In this document: piece by piece, positions 11,855 to 23,609 of the stretch
Numbering within the stretch: the stretch's first letter is position 1
Layout: every line of letters starts with the position of its first letter
Notes under the pieces: model-generated
Databases searched by the model: none
What the model was told of the DNA's origin: nothing
Seen by the model: only the letters and a program-made list of their open reading frames with translations
Program-made: the position numbers and the translations under genes
From: Hymenopus coronatus
Lineage: Eukaryota; Arthropoda; Insecta; Mantodea; Hymenopodidae
Reading direction: 5' to 3'
DNA: 64,000 nucleotides
NCBI GenBank assembly: GCA_030762935.1
Contig: CM060883.1
Span: forward strand, 36,293,501-36,357,500

Positions 11855-12602
11855 TTTTACTTTCTCTAGTCCAGTATGTACAATGTACATAGGGGATAGA
11901 GAAGGTAATGAATTCCACCCAAAAAGTCGATGTCGACATTTCACCGGAAATTTATGCTTTGCGGTCCCGTAAGTCCAAAAACAAAACATTTTTAGAAAAA
12001 GGTCCGTGTGTTGCCTGTGGACAGCATAGCTCAAAAACGAAAAAACCGTTAAATACTAAACTTGGCATTTAGGTTTAGTGTCTTCCAAGGATGTAACACG
12101 AAGATTTTTAAAAAAAAAAAAAAATCCCCCACCACAACATGGAAACATTTTCGAAAATTGTTATTTTGTTTAAAAATGGTTCTAATGATGTTTATTAAAA
12201 CCCCGTGTAGTAAAGCTATTCACATCCCAAATAAAATGTATATCTTGAATGTTCTGGGAATAACCTCTGAACCTGAATTTTGCTGAATTATACTTAACTG
12301 CTAAACTGTAAGAGATAGACAAAAACTTACAGCACAAAAAATGCAATCTCGTCAAAACACACAATTTGTGTCATTTACGTTTTCGTTGTGGAGTGAGCTG
12401 TTTCCGAGATATTCCTGGTGATTGGTTTCATTTGTGAAGTACTTATACTTTTCTCAGACAGGAAGTGTCCGATTTTCTTTTGCTCTACCCCTGACCAAGC
12501 AAAGAAGCTATTTACAATGACAATCGCAAAAATACAGTTTTTAAAACATTTGACTACCACTTTAGCCTAGTGCATTCCCTTAGTTCCCTTCTACTTATAA
12601 CC
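11855..12602 (+). repeat. E1 copy, left arm of a tail-to-tail pair
   Basis: Head TTTTACTTTCTCTAGTCCAG with pairing arms. Internal blocks are complete to CCCTTCTACTTATAA, where the element stops and an opposite copy begins. Confidence 0.88.
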
Positions 12603-12604
12603 AC

Positions 12605-13363
12605 GCCAATCGAGATAAACATTAGCAGAATTTTAGTACTTATTTTCTTATAAGTAGAATGGAACTAAGGGAATGAACTAGGCTAAAGTGATAGTCAAAT
12701 ATTTTGAAAGCTGTCGTTATGCCATTGTCATTTCAAATCGCTTCTTTTCTTGGCCAGGAGTAGAACAAAAGAAAAACAGACACTTCCGTCTGAGAAAAGT
12801 ATAAGTACTTCTCAACTGAAACTAATAACAAGGAATACCTTGAAAACGGTAAGCTCCACGAAAAAAATGTATGTAACTTAACTTGTGCATTTTAACAAGA
12901 TCTACATTTTCTGTATAGATCTTACGGTTTAATAGTTATCCCAAATTAAGCAAAATTAATCCAGAATAAACAGGTCTTTAGAAGCTGTTCCCAAAAAATT
13001 CAAGATATACATATTATTTGACATACATTGCTTTAATATGTGGTATTTTAAACAAAATCGTTAGAGCCATTTTTAAGAAAAACAACATTTTCGAAAAGTT
13101 TTTCCATGTAAAAGGTTGTTAGGGGTGGGGGAATTTTCTTGAAAATCTTCGTGTCGCTACCTTGCAAGATACCAAACTTAAATACCAAGTTTGGTATTTA
13201 GCCGTCCTTTCGTTTTTGAGCTATGCTGTCCGCAGACACACACAGACACAAAGCTCTTTTTGGATTCAGGGGGTCCCAAAACATGTATTTCCGGTGAAAT
13301 CTCGACATCGAATTTTTGGGTGGAATACAATACTTCTCTATCCCTATGTACATTGTAATAATA
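12605..13363 (-). repeat. E1 copy, right arm of a tail-to-tail pair
   Basis: Begins AATCGAGATAAACATTAGCAG and runs back to the head side (ACTTCTCTATCCCTATGTACA), where it is cut. With the preceding copy it makes a ~1.5 kb inverted repeat with almost no spacer. Confidence 0.88.
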
Positions 13364-13875
13364 TTTTGCTGCAGCATAGAGAACAATATGCACATCAGAT
13401 TTTTCTCAGAGCGCCAGCAACCTTTATTTAGAATACAAAACGTCATACATGTTTCGCCTGAATCTAATTATAACACTCCATTCTATGCTGGCTTTCCTCG
13501 AATTATTTCAGTTACCCCGATACAGCTTGCTCAAGCTAATACGGCAGGTAGGTTGCGGAGTAATTTTACATCTTTAAACACACGTGAACATGACAAAGCA
13601 TGTACAGGAAGTCAGAAATTAAATAATGTAATTTGAAAATGCAGCAGCTAATGAGGTTGGCCACCCTCGTTATCGTAACGTGCACAAGGATTAGACCTTT
13701 TAGTGCTGCTCCACTGTCCATTAATACCATTATCCACTAGCGGTTTCACGGTCCACAGCGCCAACTGCTTGTACTGCAGGTTAGCTACAAACACTGAAGC
13801 GATTATATGTATATCACAATGTTGTATAAATACCTTGTATTTATGTATTTAAATTCTAAATTCTGCTAAATTAAA
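13364..13875. other. Unique spacer
   Basis: Contains an isolated ACATCAGATTTTT (E1 tail tip) near 13393-13407; otherwise no recognisable gene or repeat. Confidence 0.5.
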
Positions 13876-14066
13876 GCTTTTTACTTTCTCTGGCGAGTAC
13901 TGTGTACATAGTAGCTAGGTGTTGCATTCCGCCCAAAATTGACTACCGAGATTTCATTAGCAACTCATGTTTTGGATCCCCTGAATCCAAAATAAAAACT
14001 TTCTTTCTCTGCTTGGGACTAGCGCACAGGTAAAGAAAGTATTGCATTTCACACAAACATTTGGTA
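13876..14066 (+). repeat. Two E1 head fragments
   Basis: Head TTTTTACTTTCTCTGGCG through TTGGATCCCCTGAATCCAAA (to ~14002). A second short head piece follows (AAAGAAAGTATTGCATTTCAC, 14031-14066), ending where a minus-strand copy starts. Confidence 0.75.
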
Positions 14067-14068
14067 TA

Positions 14069-14882
14069 AATCTCATGTGTTCCATTCACATGACTTTCTC
14101 TACATCTCTGCAATAAACTTTGTTCAAAAGCTTATTCTTCTATTTGCTTAATACTAATCGAAAAAAAATTGGCAGAAAGTGTCTTCTTAGCAGCTTCCTT
14201 GTAAGTTAAAAGGAAATAAGGGCGTACCATAGGTTAAAGTGATAGTCAAGAGCTGGTTGTTATGTGACTGAAGTTCCTTAGTTGGTATGAACAGGAGTTG
14301 ACAAATTCCTGTATGAGAAAAGTATTAAGTTCTTCAAAACTGAAAGTAAAAACAAGGAATATCTCAAAAACGATCAACGCTGCGAAAAAAAGGTCACATA
14401 AATTGTGTGTTTTAACATGCTCTACATTTTTTTGTGTGGTAGGTTTTTGTCCATCTCTTACGGTTTAGCAGTTATGCAAAATTCCGTAACATTCGTCCAG
14501 AATAAAGTAGTGTTCAGAGGCTATTTCTAGAAAATTCAAGATAAACATTTTATTTGGCATGTAAATATCTTAAATATGAGCGATTTTAATCAAAATCGTT
14601 AGAGCCATTATTGAGAAAGTCAAAATTTTCGAAAAATGTTCCATGTAAAGGGTAGTTGGGTGTGGGGGGATTTTCTTGAAAATCTTCGCGTCGCATCCTT
14701 GGACGGTCTTCTCGTTTTCGAGCTATACTGTCCACACACCACACAGACCTTTTTCCAGAAATGGAAGATTTAGGGAGATCTAAAACATGTATTTCCGGTG
14801 AAATCTCGGTACCGAATTTTTGGGTGCAATACAATACGTTCTCTATACACTATGTACATAGTACGTATAGAGAAAGTAAAAA
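14069..14882 (-). repeat. E1 copy, near full length
   Basis: Tail CTCATGTGTTCCATTCACAT at the left, intact head palindrome CTATGTACATAG at ~14850 and terminus AGAGAAAGTAAAAAT at the right. The CA tract is very short here. Confidence 0.92.
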
Positions 14883-16442
14883 TACTGTATTGTTATTGAT
14901 TCCTACTTAGCTTAAGTAAAATGCATACATGTTTTACAGCGGTAACAGCGTTGTTGTAGATGGTATGCACATATAGAATCTGTTTAGTGATCCCACCATT
15001 TAACAAAGTGGAACTATATTGTTTTATTTGTTTTTGTTAACCATCATTTTCTATTTGAAATGTATTCATGATTTACCCAATAATTTAGTGATTTTTCCGT
15101 ATAATCCGAATTTTGTAATTCGAGGTAGCCTCAATTAGGTCAAATTACCGGGGTCCTTCTGCAATGGAAATACAGAAATCTGAAGCTTTTGAGGTTATGA
15201 TCGCATACGAACTCTCTTCCATGATTACCTTCTACTATAAATTATCCTCGTAAGAGCTTGCGGCAATAACCTCTCACAGCTTAATTAGATCATTATATTG
15301 AAATCAGTCTTTCTTGAATATCTTGCATTATTACGTTCTCCGTAAGGCATTATGCTAAAGCAGTTATGTTGTGTTACATTATTTTTTCCGTTTCCGTAAA
15401 GTTCCAAATGACTCTCTCTGAATAACCGTTATCCTCCCTTGTTTAGAGGTAACATGCTAGTTTCTAGTTTCCTAGATGGCGGATTCAAACACATTGGAGG
15501 ACGATTGATTTTTTTGGACATAAAATCCTTATTATCTTTTCACTCTTAGGTTAATTGGCGCCATCTGGCCCGTGCACCGTTGTACAACACAGTAGGAACA
15601 CGCGCAGGAAAGCAGTCCCATAGTAATTATCTAAATTTCAGAATTAATTCTATCTTAAATTATGTAATATTCTAAGCGCTCATTTAACATTGATTTATAC
15701 CGTTAAACAGAGCTACAATCCCCAACATGCAATCCATATGAGTCACCTATATTTCGGAATATTGTTTACAGCAGTTTGCTGTTTGTTGCTGTTTAGAATC
15801 GAGGTCGGTCGCTGTGAATTTGTTCTTGAGTCTTTGTCGAGTTACTTAAACATAAGGCTGAAAAACCATTAATTAATGGTTAAAGAAGAGCAGTGCTTAC
15901 GTTTTATTATAAATTTTGTGAGAAACATCCAGCACTCACCTTGAAAGTGATGAAACTGAGTTCACCGGTGTTTCGGTGCTCGTAAAGAAAAAGCGAATCC
16001 GGAAAAGTAGTTGTACCGGAAAAAAAAGGAAACGTGTGAAATACGCGATGTAAAGATGTAAGAATGTGGCGTGAAGTATGCAATTCATGCAACAGTGCAT
16101 AGCTTCCTTTTTAAAAGTGAGCCACCAACAGTTGATAAAGTGGTACATAACTTAATGCTGATCCAGATTTGCTGAACTCCAGAACTACATTTTATAAAGT
16201 TGAGTGTGAAAGTAGGTTTGAATTTACCTAAAGAGGCCGAAATGCATGTTATTGCATACCTGTTACTTACTTTTCGCTCGTCTTTTACTAGCATTATATG
16301 TGCACTCATTTATTTTGTTTTAAATATCAATATTATCAGATTTAACCAATAACAAAATATGCTGGTCACAATTATATGCCTGTGTACTCGTCATGTGATC
16401 GTGAAAGTAAGACTATTTCTGGCGGAAGATTACATTATAACG
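14883..16442. other. Unique 1.5 kb stretch
   Basis: The longest stretch free of recognised repeats in the first third. Open frames are short (at most ~75 codons) and unlike known domains. It could be intronic or intergenic host DNA. Confidence 0.5.
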
Positions 16443-16883
16443 CCTGGGTTTTGTTTTGGCGCAGATCAACTTAAGGGTGAATAGATAATAGCATGGTTTC
16501 CTTCAAAAGTGAAACAAAGCCTTGGTCCCGTGTCGTAGATTTACGGCATGTAAAAGAACCTCAAGCATGTTAAAGAGGCTTCTGAGCAAAATTAAGCGGT
16601 CTTTCACGCCCAGTATAGAATGGGACGCTGAGAACCACAGCAGTTAAAGAGCGTCTATAAATAAAACGCCATTTCATTTTCCTGGGTTTTGTTTTGGCGC
16701 GGACCAACTTAAGGGTGAATAGACAATGGCATGGTTTCCTCCGGTAAGGAAGCAAAACTGTTGGTCCCGTGTCGATATTTACGGCATGTAAAAGAACAAG
16801 AGGTTTTTCACGCCCAGTATAGAATGGGACGTTGAGAAGCTAACTTTTGAAGAGCGTCTATAAATAAATCTCAATTTAATTTC
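16443..16883 (+). repeat. Tandem duplication containing SINE S4
   Basis: Two direct units, 16443-16680 and 16681-16883, each starting CCTGGGTTTTGTTTTGGCGC and GATCAACTTAAGGGTGAATA (variant in unit 2). Each then runs into a 5'-truncated S4 (TTACGGCATGTAAAAGAAC, CACGCCCAGTATAGAATGGG, GAGCGTCTATAAATAAA). The flank is duplicated with the SINE, so this is a local duplication, not two insertions. Confidence 0.85.
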
Positions 16884-16887
16884 TCCG

Positions 16888-17168
16888 ACTAGCCGAGCGA
16901 TATGGCTCAGTTTCATCCGTGGCCCGCATTCGGAAGGTCACGGGTTCGATCTCCGTGGACGGCCTACCTGACCCATGGGTATTTGGGGGGGTTTTCCCGG
17001 ATCGCCAGGCGAATGCTATAGATTCATTACCTTCTCCAAATTTTCCGGTCCACTATTTCCTGTTCCATCATTTCCTAATCATCATTGCTTTAGGGTTGAA
17101 GGACGAGGCGACCGGTGGTCTGCGGTTGGATGGTGAATTGTGCATTGTGGCAAGAGGCAAATAAACGC
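16888..17168 (+). mobile_element. SINE S3
   Basis: Head AGCCGAGCGATATGGCTCAG, box B ACGGGTTCGATCTCCGT, then GGACGGCCTACCTGACCCA and GGGGGGTTTTCCCGGATCGCC. The 3' part is TGCGGTTGGATGGTGAATTG and ends in GCAAATAAACG. It lies immediately after the S4 duplication. Confidence 0.8.
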
Positions 17169-18642
17169 ACATTATTTCGCGATGCTTAAGAAGGAAATCT
17201 CAAACCGTAAGCATGGTGCTACTGGACGATAATAATAAAAGAAAAAAAATAATAATAATAATATTATTACTATTATTATAATGTAAGATTTAATGATTTT
17301 CTAGCAATGTCGTACTTCATTTATTGTCAAGTAGTTAGCGCTGCAACAATTAGTGTTGCAAACCCTACCCATATGCGCATTGTAACGTCAAACGCATGAC
17401 CTCCTTGTTTACTTCAGGATCACTCTAATCTGAAATAATGTATAGAGTGTTTAAAACGCTCTGGTTTTATGTGAGCGTTTACGGGAATGTGGAATCGGTC
17501 TGTCTAGACGGTAAAACGCATAGTAAAGCCATTTTCTTTTTATTTCCGAGATGCTATTCGTTTTAGGATGGTGTTTATAAAGAAAATTGCAGTCCTTAGC
17601 TTTAAGTTTTCATTAGGTGACATTACGAATAGCATTATTTAAGCTGTTGACGCTAATAACATCGCTATAGCATCTCTGCCTTACAGAGTTCGAATTACCG
17701 GGGAGATGGGGGATTTCAAGGCTCGTTAAAAAAAGAATTCCTTCCCTGCCAGGGAAGTATTGTTTTGTTTTTATTATAGTTTTTAAAAATATTTATAGGA
17801 TACCTGATAAGCTCATTAAAAGTAAATTATATTTTATTTAGTTGCACCGGTTTTAGCAATCGATATTAGTAACAAGATGTCGTAGTGCTGACATAGATAT
17901 GCCCGTCTAAAGCAGTGCTGGCAAAAGCATAGGTTTTATGGTGTAAACTGCAAGATTCATAATGTACAGGTGAGTGCAGAATGGAGTTTGGGTATCCCTT
18001 GGACAGCCTCATCCTCTAACCACACGTGAACTTCTTAACGGTAAAAGCGCTGTATCTCCTCGCACCCTTGTTTACTTATTGCTCCTGATCTTTCTATCCT
18101 CCTTCACGTTAAACCTTGAGGCCACCTGCTTTCCTTCTCGCTTGGGCGAACAGTTCTACTTCTGAAGTTACTACTCCTAGTATGCGCAGTATAGGGGTGA
18201 AACGTGCCTCTCACTCGGTATGCTACAGTACTATACGTGATACGAGTGCGAGCTGTAACAGTTAATTATCGTATCACTAATACCAGATAAGCTAAACAAT
18301 TAACAATACTCGTTTTGATTAATTGGATTGTCATTCAGAATCATAACTCCAGCATTTGCGTTAGCAATAATGATTGTAACTGCATTATGCAGTTCAGTTT
18401 TTTTTGCAACATTGTTGGTCACTATGGATAGATTTGTGATAAGAAAGCGTCAACTTACAGAAAGCAATGACAGTAATGTATTCCAGTTTGGTATTTGAGT
18501 CCAGATCTCAGGCTTCAACTTCAAGAATATTATTATTTTTCAGCTAAAACCGCAACATTGGAAGCTGCATGTGTTAGTGTAAATAGTGAGAGTAAGTGCA
18601 TTACACTAATCTGGGAAAGTATAAACAAAACTATATTTCAAA
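17169..18642. other. Mostly unique stretch
   Basis: An AAT/ATT-rich patch at 17228-17282 can fold on itself. A short frame from 18424 reads MDRFVIRKRQLTESNDS, which recalls the start of some hAT-type transposon proteins, but it stops after 24 codons. Otherwise nothing recognised. Confidence 0.4.
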
Positions 18643-18697
18643 AGTCTGAGTGTTCCATACACATGACTTTCTCTATATCTCTATAACAAATTACTGT
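18643..18697 (-). repeat. E1 tail fragment
   Basis: 55 bp: GTGTTCCATACACATGACTT, TCTCTATATCTC and ATTACTGTTAA, abutting the tail of the next copy in the same orientation. Confidence 0.85.
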
Positions 18698-19521
18698 TAA
18701 AAATCTGATGTGTTCCATTCACATGACTTTCTCTATATCTCTACAACAAATTGTAGTTAAAAAGCTCATGCTTCTATTTACTTCATGCTAATCGAGAAAC
18801 ATCAGCAGAAATAGTCTTTTTATTTGCTTCCTTGTAAGTAGAAGCGAAATGAGGGAGTACAATAGCTAAAATGATAGCCAAAAGCTGGTTGTTATGTAAC
18901 TGAAGTTCCTTTGTTTGTATGGGCAGGAGTTAACAAATTTCTGTGTGAGAAAAGTATGTTTTTCAAAGCATAAATGAAATATATCTTAAAAATGATCAAC
19001 TCCAGGAAAAAAAAAAGTGTATGACATAAATTGTGTGTTTTAACGTGCTCTACATTTTTCATTTAGTAAGTTTTTGTCCATCTCTTACGGTTTGGCAGTT
19101 ATGCACAATTCCGTAAAATTCATCCAGAATAAAGTAGTCCTCAGAGGCCATTCCCAGAAAATTCAAGATATACATTTTATTTGTCAGGTTAATATCTTTA
19201 ATATACGATATTTTAATAAAAATCGTTAGAGCCATTTTTAAGAAAATCAAAATTTTCGAAATTTTTTCCATGTAAAGGGTAGTTTGGGGTGGGGATATTT
19301 TTCTCAAAATCTTCGTGTGGTATCCCTGGGAGACACTATAATTAAATACCAAGTTTGGTATTTTACCGGCTTTTCGTTTTTGAGTTATCGTGTTCACAGA
19401 CACACGGACACACACACGGACCTTTTTCTGAAAATACCTTTTTTGGATACAGGGGACCCTAAAACATATATTTTCGGTGAAATCTCGGTATCGAATTCTT
19501 TGGTATAGAGAAAGTAAAAAT
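18698..19521 (-). repeat. E1 copy, head hairpin lost
   Basis: Complete tail AAAAATCTGATGTGTTCCAT and all internal blocks. The head palindrome is reduced to TATAGAGAAAGTAAAAATG. On the plus-orientation strand it keeps a 162-codon open frame (19547-19059, minus), discussed in findings. Confidence 0.9.
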
Positions 19522-19602
19522 GCTTTTTCGGACTCAGAGGAGCTCAAAACATTTCTCTATTCACTTTGTACGTTGTATATACAGGCTAGAGAAAGTAAAA
19601 AT
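19522..19602 (-). repeat. E1 head fragment
   Basis: Contains TTTTTCGGACTCAGAGGAGC and a degenerate head hairpin ending GCTAGAGAAAGTAAAAAT. It is chained directly to the preceding copy. Confidence 0.75.
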
Positions 19603-20052
19603 GGATAACAAGTTTGATTCTTAAGTCCCCACCAAGTCAGAAAGTCTGATTCGAACATTGTAAGAAGATTATAGCGATGTCATGGTCTAGGAGACCATAA
19701 AGCTTGTCGGAGCGAAGCTCTTCGAGGTCCGTGGAATACTTATGGAGTGACACTTAACACGATCGCTGCCCTGTCAACTGGCACGTGAGGGATGCCACTA
19801 GATCAGTACAACGCAAACATGTCATGTTCTCAGAGATGGATGACAGAAACACGGCAAATGCAACGTTCTAACATAGACGCGTTATCTCAAAGCTCCAATG
19901 TGCGCCACATCATCCCTAAACCTCTCTTCTGACAGTCAGCATATCTATCGTAATTTAATATTTATATTTATCCACACGTTACCATGCAAAATGCTCTACT
20001 GCGCATACAAATTCCTCATCGAGATAAATCGGAAACACACAAAGAAAGTATT
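19603..20052. other. Unique spacer
   Basis: Around 19680-19900 the base composition is more even than its surroundings. No gene or repeat family recognised. Confidence 0.5.
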
Positions 20053-20926
20053 ACATTCTCTATACACACTATGTACATAGTGTATAGAGAAGGTATTGCA
20101 CCTAAGCCAAAAATTCGATACCGAGATTTCACCGTAAATATATATTTAGGGTCCCCTATATCCAAAAAAAGCATTTTCACAAAAAGCCCCGCGCGCGCGC
20201 GTGTGTGTGTGTATGTGTGTGTGTGTCCGTGAACACGATAACTCAAAAACGAAAAGTCGGTAAAATACCAAACTTGGTATTTAAGTTTAGTATCTTCCAG
20301 GGATGCGACACGAAGATTTTGAGAAAAATTCCCCCACCCCAAACTACCCTTTACATGGAACTTTTTTCGTAAATTTCGATTTTCTCAAAAATGGCTCTAA
20401 CGATTTTGATTAAAATTTCGTATATTAAAGATATTTACACGACAGATAAAATGTATATTTTGAATTTTCTGGGAATAGCCTCTGAAGATTACTTTATTCT
20501 GGATGAATTTTATGGATTTTTGCATAACTGCTAAACCGTAAGAGATGGAGAAAAGCTTACAATATAAAAAATGTAGTGCACCCTAAAACGCACAGTTTAT
20601 CTTATATACATTTTTTTTTCGTGGAGTTAATCGTTTTTGACATATTCCTTGTTTTTGTTTTCAGCTATGAAAAACATACTTTTCTCATACAGGAATTTGT
20701 CAACTCCTGTCCATACAAACAAAGAAACTTCAGTCACATAGCAACCATCTTTTGATTATTAGTTTAGCCTATAGTACTCTCTTATTTCCCTTCTGCTTAC
20801 AATAAGGCTATTTGTGCTAATTTTTTTCTCGATTAGCATGCAGTAAATAGAAGCATAAGCTTTTTAACAATAATATTTTGCAGAGAGGTAGAGAAAGTCT
20901 TGTGAATGGAAACATCATATTTTTTC
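20053..20926 (+). repeat. E1 copy, full length
   Basis: Head palindrome CTATGTACATAG at 20070, (GC)n/(GT)n microsatellite at 20189-20226, and tail GGTAGAGAAAGTCTTGTGAA ending near 20926. One of the best-preserved plus copies. Confidence 0.92.
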
Positions 20927-21132
20927 TTGTACATAATGCAGTTCATAAATGCATGTATTTGCATTGCACAACTCAAAACGAATAACAGCACAAATAACAA
21001 ATGTTATACAGAATGCAAACATATATTTTCTCTATGGCGGGTATACCACATATTTTATAGCATAGCTGAAGAAAAATTACGGAAGTTACCATAAGACAAA
21101 TTGTAAGTATTCAACATATATGGCCATTAAAT
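20927..21132. other. Unique spacer
   Basis: A+T-rich; nothing recognised. Confidence 0.5.
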
Positions 21133-21134
21133 TA

Positions 21135-21804
21135 CGAGGCGTTTTTTTTTTCTGCAACCTCCGATAGGCTATAAATAAAAGACAAGCTCATAGAAAACAA
21201 TTATTTTATTACTAAAAGTTTTGTACACTATTGGTTACTTTTCAACCTAATCACCGAAAAGATTGAGACATTTATCACACCTATGCACAAGCTTTGTAAT
21301 TTCCGCTGCAAAAAAGTTGCCGCCTATGATTTCAAATGAGCATTGACGTTGTTTTGAAGATCTTCGTTGGTTTGAAAGTGCTGCCATCCTAGCCACGTCT
21401 TCAGTTCAGGGAAAAGGAGAAAATCGTTGGGTGCCAGGTTAGGACTGTACGGCGGATGGTCGAAAATGTCCCATTGAAATTGTTCAAGGAGCCGATGGGT
21501 CAACACACTTGCTGAAGTCAGCATTCCTCTTCGTTTGTTTTGAATGGCTCTCCGCAAACGCTGTAAGGTATGAAGATCTTCAAAACAACGTCAATGCTCT
21601 TTTGAAATCATTGGCGGCAACATTTTTTGAAGCGGGTATTGCAAAGCTTGTGCACAGATACGCTAAATGACTCAATATTTTCGGTGATTATGTTGAAAAG
21701 TAACCATAAGTGTACAACATTTTAGTAATCAAATAGTTTTCTATGAACTTGTCTTTTGTTTAAAGCCTGTCGGAGGTTGAAAAAAAAAAAAAAAAGGTTC
21801 CTCG
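21135..21804. mobile_element. Palindromic mariner derivative
   Basis: Both ends start CGAGG and are followed by a homopolymer run and CTCCGA(T/C)AGGC. TA flanks both ends (21133-21134, 21805-21806). Arms of ~240 bp (21135-21375 and 21560-21804) are reverse complements, each carrying the 3' end of a mariner transposase. It is therefore a head-to-head rearranged copy, not a simple internal deletion. Confidence 0.85.
21180..21557 (-). pseudogene. mariner transposase C-terminal remnant
   Basis: Reads NKRRGMLTSASVL, then directly HRLLEQFQWDIFDHPPYSP, NLAPNDFLLFPELKTWLG and LQNNVNAHLKS. In mariner (DD34D) transposases the HDNARPH block should precede the LLEQF segment; it is deleted. The YSPD motif is YSPN, so the third catalytic Asp is lost. 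After a TAG the shifted frame still gives LVHRCDKCLNLFGD and VEK, the usual mariner C-terminus. The N-terminal HTH is missing. Inactive. Confidence 0.88.
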
Positions 21805-21887
21805 TATAAGGTAACACCTGTCTCGTTCTCTCCACTGCGCCAGAGATCCGAGAGTCGCCGGGAGAGTGGTGCAAACGTTTAAACTTA

Positions 21888-21998
21888 AAGCAGATAGGAG
21901 AATAAGCTATTTCAAGAACATTTTGTAGAATTTATATCAAAATAAACGATAGCGGTAGGTACAGTGGTTCGAAAGTAACACATTAGATTTTTTGTTTA
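21888..21998 (+). repeat. E1 tail fragment, decayed
   Basis: AGCAGATAGGAGAATAAGCT and GTAACACATTAGATTTTTTG match the tail landmarks; the terminal GTAGAGAAAG is eroded. Confidence 0.55.
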
Positions 21999-22295
21999 AG
22001 GAGTGAGATTTGGTCAAATCTGTGTAATGTGACCAAAAATGTAAACATTTTAAAATTTGTTATTTTCATAATAAAATTACATAACTTCCAATCTTTAAAA
22101 AAGTTATAGTATTTTCCAATTGAAGCACTTTAACTATTAACTAAAGATATAAATGGATAAGCGCATTCTTATTAATAGTCGCTCGCAACTTTAGGCCTTG
22201 TTTTCTCGAAAACTTTTTCCAACACTTTTTCGAACTCAAAGTCCTCCTTACTATGCAAATTTTTGCTAATTTGTTTCACAATGATTATACTACGG
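21999..22295. other. Unique A+T-rich spacer
   Basis: Nothing recognised. Confidence 0.5.
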
Positions 22296-22540
22296 TTTCC
22301 CACGCCCCTCATTCCACCAATTACTCCATCATCACCTTTCTTATCATCCATTTCGCTTGCATTTTATATTATCCACTTCCTCACGTTCATGACTGGGGCT
22401 GTCCCTCGTTTCAGGTTCTCTATTCTGTGGTTGCTCCCCGACAGGCTTCTGACCCCTGGGCATCCGCTTATAAGTCCTTGGGGAGGGGGTCAGTCCTACA
22501 TATGGGAAGGGTAAGCCGACTACGAAAAAAAAAAAAATTA
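22296..22540 (+). mobile_element. SINE S5, 5'-truncated
   Basis: Matches the 3' half of the S5 copy at 51.5 kb (reversed there): CCACTTCCTCACGTTCATG, AGGTTCTCTATTCTGTGGTTG, AGGCTTCTGACCCCTGGGC and TACGA followed by a short A run. The tRNA head is absent, as expected for premature reverse-transcription stop. Confidence 0.8.
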
Positions 22541-22877
22541 TACTGCCTTTCAAAAGTGCGTTAAAAATAGTCATATACTTTTTCGAAATAATCCTCTAAT
22601 TTTGAGAAATAAATTATTAATTTTTGAACGTCAAGAATTTTGGAGAGTACGAAAAGTAATAATTTCCTACAATAGTTAGGGTTACTATCAAAGAATATAA
22701 TATGACATTTTAAACACATTTTCTGTAAAACTTGAATGTTTGAGTGGCTTTTTTTTTTTTTAAATACATCACATGGCTTATCTTTATTTGAACAATGAAC
22801 TGTAATAAAAAGTATTAGGTAAATAACCACTCAAGCTAGATTTTGAAAATAGCAAAAGTATCAATATTATTGAAGGT
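22541..22877. other. Unique A+T-rich spacer
   Basis: No gene or repeat recognised. Confidence 0.5.
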
Positions 22878-22982
22878 GTCTCAAAAATGTATTGCCGGTG
22901 AAATCTCGATATAGAGCTTTTGGATGTCATACAATACTTCTCTGTACACTATGTACAGATTACGTATAGAGAAAGTAAAAAT
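22878..22982 (-). repeat. E1 head fragment
   Basis: TTGCCGGTGAAATCTCGATA, then CTCTGTACACTATGTACAG and GTATAGAGAAAGTAAAAAT. Only ~105 bp of head remains. Confidence 0.88.
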
Positions 22983-23609
22983 ATATCTTTGAAGGGATTT
23001 TATTTCGCTTCTATTAGTTCTAAGCCGTGTTAATATTAATAAATTTAAAGAAAATGCTGAAATATACACAATGAAGGTATATAATTAAGCGTTAACCTTT
23101 ACTCATCTCGAACAACAAATGGAGACAATGGCATGGAAAGGGTTAAGAAGGATTTCTGAAATGGCAGAGGAAGTTGGACCGTTGGTTTGTAGATAAAGCA
23201 CAACTTGAGAGGAATATCCCTTAAACATGAAGATGGACACTAGAATATACGTCAACATCAAGTTGAGATGGCAAGCAGAGTGAAGACAGAACATGATGAC
23301 TGAAAAAGCAAACCACAAGAACCGAGATGGGCTTGTGGTAGTGACGTGGTTGTCCAGTGTTGAGGAAGTTAAGTAGCATACACAGCAGGAGCTGATATTT
23401 ATGAGAGGCTGTTAAAGTCTCCGAACTTGTTCATACTACCTCCTCTGTAATGGATTGCGACACATTATTCACAACTTAGTGCACTGCACTACATGAAAAT
23501 GAACTTAGCTCTTGGGCAAGTAGATATACCCGCAAGCGGTTCCTGTGCTTCATCTTTAAATATATGTATAAACATTTTTAAACATATATATAATTCACTT
23601 TGCTAAAAG
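22983..23609. other. Unique stretch
   Basis: No coding or repeat assignment. A short minus-strand frame (23318-23103) has no recognisable domain. Confidence 0.5.

Noticed and set aside
22257..22540. Plus-strand 103- and 83-codon frames as a host gene
   Set aside because: They read through a 5'-truncated S5 SINE identified by comparison with 51.5 kb.
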